Program-made: the position numbers and the translations under genes | Shown here: positions 57,618 to 64,000 of the stretch, piece after piece | Numbering within the stretch: the stretch's first letter is position 1 | Layout: every line of letters begins with the position of its first letter | Assembly (NCBI GenBank): GCA_010015675.1 | Contig: ML977001.1 | Location: forward strand, 3,320-67,319 | From: Byssothecium circinans | Lineage: Eukaryota > Ascomycota > Dothideomycetes > Pleosporales > Massarinaceae | Reading direction: 5' to 3' | Length of the DNA: 64,000 bases | Notes under the pieces: generated by a model | Seen by the model: only the letters and a program-made list of their open reading frames with translations | What the model was told of the DNA's origin: nothing | The model's database searches: none

Positions 57618-59165
57618 CTACTCAATGAATTCGACCATCACACTGGCGTTTTTTAGCCCAGCTTCCTCGATGGTGGAATCTAGCAAATCCATAAGATTCT
57701 TTCCCGTGAACACGAGGTCGAACGTGTAGCCCTCTTTCCCTTCCCAAGGGTGACTAGACTTGATCCACTCGTAGATCCTACGGACAGAATCGGACAATGC
57801 GAAGCGGCGAACGATAGGTCGGCCGGGACCACCGCGGAACTGGATGCGCGTGGTTGTGGTAGGATCGGTAGCTGGCTCAGTGTGTGGATTGTCGGATGCG
57901 ATGAGATCAAATGGCGATGTGCCATTAGATGAAGGCTCGGCAACCGCTTCATCAGCTTTACCCTTGCCCTTGTCGGACCCCTCACCCTTGGTGAGCGCGT
58001 CCGGATCTTCGACCTTCAGGCCTTGATTGTTATCGAGGCTATTCTGAAGTGCCATAGCCATCTGTTCGTCCTCGGTCATGGCACCCGGATCCATTTTCTT
58101 CTTCTCAGACTTGCGCATCGCAACAGGGTTCTTTGCTGCAGCGTTCAGGCTGTATCGGTCGAGGAATTCGTGGAGCTGAGCGTGGAACTCTACAGGCTCA
58201 GGGAGAGGAGGTCCAGACCAGACCTTGACCTGCTCTCCTGTCCGCGGGTCGACGATGGCAATGTGTGGGTAGGCGTCGGGGCTGTCGCGGGCGTGGAAGT
58301 AGTAGTTCATGTACTCTTGTCCGCGAGGGTCATCCTTGGCGTACTGCATGAAGATGAAGTTCTCTCGCACAGTGGCCTTGATATCGTTGTTCTTCCAGAT
58401 GTCCCTATTGAGACGCTGGCAATCGAAGATGGCGGGGTCTTGGATGTTGACAATGATCCACTTCTCTTGCTCCTTGCCCTCATCACGGGCGCGCTCCCAC
58501 GACTGCTGGAACATGATCTCGAAAGGCGGTCGGAACAGCTCCGCAAGCATGTTCATCTTGTTTGATTGTTCGGAGGCACCCCCTGTTGCTGTTGCAAGCT
58601 CGCGTCGTCGCGCACTTGAGTCTCCCGAGTTGTCCCAAACCGAGGTCTGGGCTGTCCGCTGGTTGAAGATGCCAGGCCTCGTTCCTGGGGCACGCCTCCG
58701 AGCAAGTTGTTCCTGCACCATGGCATTGATGGCATCTGGATCCTCGGGGCCCCAGTCTGCGTCTGGCCCGACCAGAGTCTCTGTCCGTCGGTCTATGGGA
58801 GCTCGTACTTCGTCCTGACCTTGGCCGCCACTGCCGCCTCCAGAGCCGTACATTTCTTCTTGTAGGCGACGGGCCATGGCCTCATCATCTTCTGTGTTCG
58901 GCTGGAAGGCAGGTGGGGAGTTCGACGTCACGTCGTCGCCAAAGTCCATGTCATCGTCCGAGTCGATTTGTATGGGATCGCGTGCGGCCGGGGTACTCGT
59001 GGCGGGTGGTTGAGATGCAGACGAGCCTCCGACATCGAGGTTCGGGCTGTCAAAGAAGAGCTGTATCGCCTGCTCGAGATTATTGTCAGTGAGCTGGAGG
59101 TATTGGGCAGCCTTGGTGGGCTCGCACGACGTGATTGCGCAGAAGTTGGAGATGGCTTCGTCCAT
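57618..59165 (-). CDS. UBA-UAS-UBX protein (UBXN7/Ubx5 family)
   Basis: The intronless frame from ATG at 59165 gives 515 residues. An in-frame extension to 59444 exists but MDEAISNFCAITSCEPTKAA is the conserved family start. Order of domains: UBA (about 4-45, with AAQYLQLTDNNLEQAIQLFF), a linker, UAS thioredoxin-like domain (about 205-345, with WIIVNIQDPAIFDCQRLNRD), a UIM-like helix (EDEQMAMALQNSL, about 383) and a C-terminal UBX (about 430-515, with IQFRGGPGRPIVRRFALSDS). This is the architecture of human UBXN7 and yeast Ubx5, adaptors that link Cdc48/p97 to ubiquitinated substrates and cullin ligases. Confidence 0.93.
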   Translation of the reverse strand: MDEAISNFCAITSCEPTKAAQYLQLTDNNLEQAIQLFFDSPNLDVGGSSASQPPATSTPAARDPIQIDSDDDMDFGDDVTSNSPPAFQPNTEDDEAMARRLQEEMYGSGGGSGGQGQDEVRAPIDRRTETLVGPDADWGPEDPDAINAMVQEQLARRRAPGTRPGIFNQRTAQTSVWDNSGDSSARRRELATATGGASEQSNKMNMLAELFRPPFEIMFQQSWERARDEGKEQEKWIIVNIQDPAIFDCQRLNRDIWKNNDIKATVRENFIFMQYAKDDPRGQEYMNYYFHARDSPDAYPHIAIVDPRTGEQVKVWSGPPLPEPVEFHAQLHEFLDRYSLNAAAKNPVAMRKSEKKKMDPGAMTEDEQMAMALQNSLDNNQGLKVEDPDALTKGEGSDKGKGKADEAVAEPSSNGTSPFDLIASDNPHTEPATDPTTTTRIQFRGGPGRPIVRRFALSDSVRRIYEWIKSSHPWEGKEGYTFDLVFTGKNLMDLLDSTIEEAGLKNASVMVEFIE

Positions 59166-59948
59166 GGCTGCTGTGGTGTTGGGAAGATATCTGTGTGCGG
59201 TGGAAGGTCTGTGGTGTTGTGCGTTGGGAAGTTGGCGCGAGAGCCCAGCGGTGGGGTATTTTCTACCACGACGCGTGAGGCAGAGGCGCGTTTGGCGGGT
59301 GCAGTCGCCCCCGACGGCGTGGAGTGTCTTCCGGTAAGGCCAAAGGCGTTTGAGCTGGCGAGAGGTCCCTTCTTGGTGACGGTGACGGTGGCACGAAAAG
59401 ATTACTGCAGTTTTGGCGGCGAGGTGGGCGGAACTTGTTCGCAAATGCTGATTGTGTTGGTGAATGACAGTGAATATACGGCCGAGAGCGCTACTCTAGC
59501 TGTTGACCAGGTAATAGGCAGCGGTGGTGGGTAAGAGGCGCTGCGAGACGGAAGGCAATAGTTATTGCGTGTTTGGGTGAAGGTTACGAGATACAGGCAC
59601 AGGCACAGGCAGAATGACTGCGTCACTCCTGCCCCGTGCGCAAACGTTGTTCCGACGCCGACCGGACGAGCCGTGGAGCCTCACCCGCTCAGACTGCTCT
59701 AGGACCCCTGCACGCAAATGGTGTGGTGAAAGTGAGCACTGAGCAGGCCATGTGGCGAGCGGAGGCAGAAGACATCTGACGAAGCCTGATTCTGATTGTT
59801 CAGCAAATCCCAGCGTCATCAGTGTTCTGCCTGTGGACTCCGACCAACGCACCGCGCAGTCGGAGCTGCCTGTGGCGTACGTTTGTTCATTACCGTGGGC
59901 TCCGCGCCTGTAACATCTCCTCTGCAGCACTCACTCTACAGATTCGCC
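59166..59948. other. divergent promoter region
   Basis: About 780 bp between the UBX gene and ECM29. The sequence is GC-rich, and open frames here are shadows or unconserved. It serves both genes. Confidence 0.5.
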
Positions 59949-62900
59949 ATGGCCGGCCAAACACCAGAAGCGAAAGAACTAGCCCTGGTCGGCAAGGTGG
60001 AGATGCGGATAGCTCTCGCCGACTCCGACAAAAAGCTGGAAGACCTGCTCAAGCTCTATCTCGCCCCTCTACTTCTCAAACTCGGCTCTGAGCATAGACC
60101 CGTGAGAGACAAGGTACGATGCATCTCACGCTGTTTGCCATCTCTCATTATGTCGTTGTGTTGAGCACCGCTGATGGCGGACTTCTCCTAGGTCATTTCA
60201 ATCTGCCAACACATCAACACTCGCCTAAAGCCACAGTACGCATCATGTAACGCAGCAATCGATTGCCATCTAACGCGCTTCCAGGGAGATCAAACTACCA
60301 GTCGCGGCTCTATTGAAGCAGTTCAAAGAGAATGCCAATGTACCCCTCATCCGTCATTTCGACATATTATACGTCCAGCAAGGCATCTCAAGGCTCCCGC
60401 TTACTGACCGGCTCGAACTTTTACCTATTCTCATTCGAGGCATCTCGTCTGACTATGAAAAGTCACCACAGCATGCATCTCAGCTGTTTCATCTGATTTT
60501 GCGGCTTTTGACCCACTTCAAGTTGCCTTTAAGGGGTAGCAAAGAAGACGACGAGTTGAGGTCCACACTTGGCATAGATGACAATGACGCCTCGTTTCTA
60601 TCCAATTGGTTCGGAAAACTGATCCTCCTCACTTTAGTCCGCCAAAGCAGTGTTGAGACAGGCTCATCAACGAGATGTCCAGGCCTCTCAGCAGAGGAGT
60701 ACAAATTTCTTACTCTTCAGGGAAAGCCTGAGGCCTGGGATCCCAGTGCGGATGCTGGCTTGAATTTAACTGAAGCAAAAGCGCTTGTCACCCGCTTTCT
60801 TGCCAGTGGCATGTTTACAGACGCCGAGAAGTTCTTGCCTGCGCTCTTTGCATCGGCGGATACAAACTCGCGAATATCTGAAGTTGGTGAAGATACCTTC
60901 AAGCGTGTCACTAGCTCAAAAGACATGGAGAATACCGACATGGTACAAACGCTACTACAGCTATACTTTGGATCCACGGCACCAGATGGCCCTCTAGCAG
61001 TCAAGATACCTCTCCGGATCAGAATTCTCGGGGTATTATCCAAATCAGTAACCTGCACCACGTATCCGAAAGAAATTGCAAGAATTGTCGAGGAGGGTCT
61101 GCTGTCTCCTGAGTTGAATCCCACAAGCAAGACTACAGCAGGTAGAGAAGCTTCCAAATTTCGATCCGCCATCTTCGCCCTAGTCAATTTTGTGGCCCGG
61201 AGAGGTTCGGCTGAGCATCTTTCAACTATCGCTGAAGGCCTCGTGGGCAATCTCAGAGCATTCCTTCAAGATCAAGGATGGCCTACGCCCGATCGAGACC
61301 AGGATATGGAGCTTCGTGGCTATGGCTACGAAACTATCGGACTGTTAGCCAAAGCTGCACCGGGAAAGATTCTGCTGGAGCCTAATTTGGACCTGCTTGG
61401 GTGGCTCTTCCGCTCATTACGAGAAGACGCGTCGGGGAAAGACGTTGCAGTTAGTATAGAAGAGGCGCTCTCTTCTGTGCTTAGTGTATTTGCAAAGCCG
61501 TTCGACGAATCGATACGACGAAAGTTCAGACAGCTACTCCTCCAATACTCGGCTTCAATTTCACCCTCCACAAACGGCCCTGACAAGCTAGTCCGTAGCA
61601 CACGGTATGTTGCAACTCGATTCGCTAATAGGTGTTTGTCTTACCACGATGTGCTGGCTCGGTGGATAGATATCCTATCCGTGAGTGGAGGAGCAGGTGA
61701 GAGGCATGAGGTTGTCGAAGAAGGAAGGAAGGGTCTCGACCCATACTGGTTCAGCATGTCAAATTCAATGCCCGGACCTGACAGCGATCAAAACGACCTC
61801 TCCTTTCCGGACTTTGATGAACTGGTCGATTTCCTATTCGTTCGGCCAGACGAAGATGATGACGAAGACATGGATCTAGATGGCGACGATGCTGTCGAGC
61901 GAGCTCGAAGACTGCAACAGCGCTTTCCCGAAACGCTCGATACAGTCATCACGTTCACCTCCGAGGTTGCAATGCACTCGGCACTAGTAGACAAGAACAT
62001 CCGTGAGAAGCTCACAGAAGATTGGGGACGGAAATTGGAGACCTTAATATCTACGGATCTCCGGGCTCGCCAAGCTTTCCGATCATATGCTATCAGCACG
62101 TCTCACACACTTTCTCTTGCCACTGTTTTGAGAGCGAGCTTTGACAGGGTCACGCGAGATGAGCTGAGCGATATTGGTGACATTGGTAGTAACTTTGTTC
62201 GTCTCCTGTCGCTCTGCCCTGACAGCATCTGGACGAAGGCAGCATTGCTACAAGAGCTACGCGCTCTGGAGCCATCGATCCTCTCCAACAATGCTAGCCG
62301 ACGTCTGGCTGCTGCACATTCTTTTGGTCTACTGGCTTCGCATCTAGGCTGCAATCCAGAGCTCGTCAAGAAGTCCTCAACATTGTTGTTCGACAAAATT
62401 AAAACATGGAAGACCGCCGTGGGTGCTGACATCAACGCAATCAGCGGCGCCATCACCGCTTTGGGTTACTCCTTTAGCCGATTACACTGGAGAAAGCCTA
62501 TCACTGCAGCTGATGGTCACCCCGTGCTCCAGCTTGTAGAGATTGTCCTCGAAATCCTGCGAGAGTCCAAAGATGCCACACTAAAGTCTGCGGTCTTCGC
62601 GTGCATCGACCAATTCAGCCTTTTTCACGTCATAACACCTGGAATCATCGCAAAATTCTCTAAATTCCAGGAAGTTGTCCAGCATATCTACGACTCTGCC
62701 AAATCAGGCACCACCAACGCTATTCTTGCTCTAGGTCACTTGTCAATGATTATTGAAGAGAAGAACGAGCCCGAGTTGAGCGATTACGAATTCGTTTTCG
62801 AAAAGCTGTATGAGCTCCACGAGGTACGACAGTCGGAAGTGCAGTTCTCTGTTGGGGAAGCATTGAGCTGCTTTGCTTGCGGCTGGGAATCGAAGGCACT

Positions 62901-64000
62901 GACAACAGAGCTCGATATCGAGCATCCTGACCAACAGCACGACCCATGGGACGCAGCTCCACTTACACCCTCAGGGCCAAAGCGTGAGACAACATTGACT
63001 ACAGTCCTTGAGAAGACGCTGAAAGGATGCCGCCAGACCAAGCCTTCATTGAAGAAGGCATCTGTCATCTGGTTACTGTGTCTTCTTCAGTACTGCGGGC
63101 AGAAGCCAGAGATTCAGCAGTATCTACCGCAATGTCAAACTGCTTTTAAGCTTTGTCTCTCCGATAGAGACGAGGTTGTGCAAGAAGCCGCTTCTCGTGG
63201 TCTTGGTCTCGTTTATGAGAAGGGGGATCGCCAGCTCAAGGACGATCTCGTACGCGACCTTGTAGGCTCTTTCTCCGATAACAAGTCGAAGATGTCCGGT
63301 ACTGTCACGGAAGACACCGAATTGTTTGAGCCTGGCGCCTTGCCGACTGGGGATGGGTCGGTCACGACATACAAGGATATCCTTAGTCTAGCCTCTGAAG
63401 TCGGGGATTCTAGTCTTGTGTATCGGTTCATGTCACTTGCATCGAACAACTCCATCTGGTCAAGTAGAGCGGCATTTGGACGTTTTGGTCTGAGCAACAT
63501 TTTCTCGGACTCTAGTGTTGACGGGTACCTTGCTGAGAATCCGAAGCTGTATCCGAAACTATTCCGCTATAGGTATGTATGTTGAACCTACTGTGCTTCT
63601 GGTACTGACTATGGTATAGATTTGACCCCAACACGAACGTCCAGCGATCCATGAACGATATTTGGAACGCATTGGTCAAAAACTCATCAGCTACCATCGA
63701 CAAACACTTCGACGCCATAATGGATGATCTGTTAGTGAGCATTCTTACAAAGGAATGGCGCGTTCGTCAGGCTTCCTGTGCAGCCATTGCCGACCTTGTG
63801 CAAGGGCGCAACATCGATAAGGTATATTCCACCCTCTCGGCTTATAACCTTCACTAACATTGGCAGTACGAGAAATACCTCGGCGATATATGGGACAAAT
63901 GCTTCAAGGTGCTAGACGATATCAAGGAATCCGTCCGAACGGCTGCAGCTTCACTTGCCCGAGTTCTCACTGGCATCCTGACACGCTCGCTCGAAGCAGG
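59949..64000 (+). CDS. ECM29: proteasome-associated protein ECM29, 5' part (cut by window end)
   Basis: Model so far: join(59949..60113, 60192..60235, 60285..63572, 63620..63821, 63867..>64000). About 1,280 residues are visible of a family usually near 1,800-1,900, so the C-terminal third lies beyond the window. ECM29 tethers the 20S core to the 19S particle and checks faulty proteasomes. Start MAGQTPEAKELALVGKVEMR and the segment LLKLYLAPLLLKLGSEHRPV are typical. The body consists of helical HEAT-type repeats (for example ALGHLSMIIEEKNEPELSDY). An acidic patch, PDEDDDEDMDLDGDD, lies near residue 580. Introns are 78, 49, 47 and 45 bp; all junctions keep the frame. Confidence 0.92.

Noticed and set aside
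59166..59444. In-frame upstream extension of the UBX protein
   Set aside because: The UBA domain begins directly at MDEAISNF, and the extension is unlike any family member.

Overview
The window is nuclear DNA of a filamentous ascomycete (Pezizomycotina). Protein-coding genes have short GT-AG introns, mostly 45-125 bp, and encode typical ascomycete proteins: SHR3 permease chaperone, PEX1, MOCO sulfurase, ECM29, MCM7 and a mycosporine-type gene cluster. Intron size, the Fot1/pogo transposons with RIP-like decay, and protein character suggest Dothideomycetes (possibly Pleosporales), but the order is inference. There is one assembly gap (555 N).

Layout. 1-4 kb is a transposon nest: a Tc1/mariner remnant, a 5'-truncated pogo relic and a complete, apparently intact 1,786-bp pogo/Fot1 element with 70-bp inverted repeats and TA target duplication. 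5.5-7.5 kb holds a GT23/FUT8-like type II membrane glycosyltransferase. 8.0-15.9 kb looks like a mycosporine cluster: an ATP-grasp ligase, a COMT-like O-methyltransferase and a DHQ-synthase-like demethyl-4-deoxygadusol synthase. The O-methyltransferase reads intact. The ATP-grasp and synthase genes carry frameshift, nonsense or splice lesions. A second, decayed 1,786-bp pogo copy sits between methyltransferase and synthase.

16.7-48.9 kb is mostly housekeeping: MPC1, SmB (with a 9-nt exon), RPL11, a four-TM membrane protein, a large disordered protein, enolase, proteasome beta-4 (start codon split by an intron), then the divergent pair PEX1/MCM7, SHR3, an RRM protein and MOCO sulfurase. 50-64 kb holds a small Ser/Pro-rich protein, long gene-poor stretches with a fold-back repeat and an orphan reading frame interrupted by one stop, a GNAT acetyltransferase, a UBA-UAS-UBX protein, and the 5' part of ECM29, cut by the window end.

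Functional links are limited: the three mycosporine-type genes would form one pathway; proteasome beta-4, ECM29 and the UBX protein all concern ubiquitin-proteasome turnover but are not adjacent. Exon borders were placed by hand from splice consensus, frame and family conservation; total coding lengths were checked to be multiples of three.
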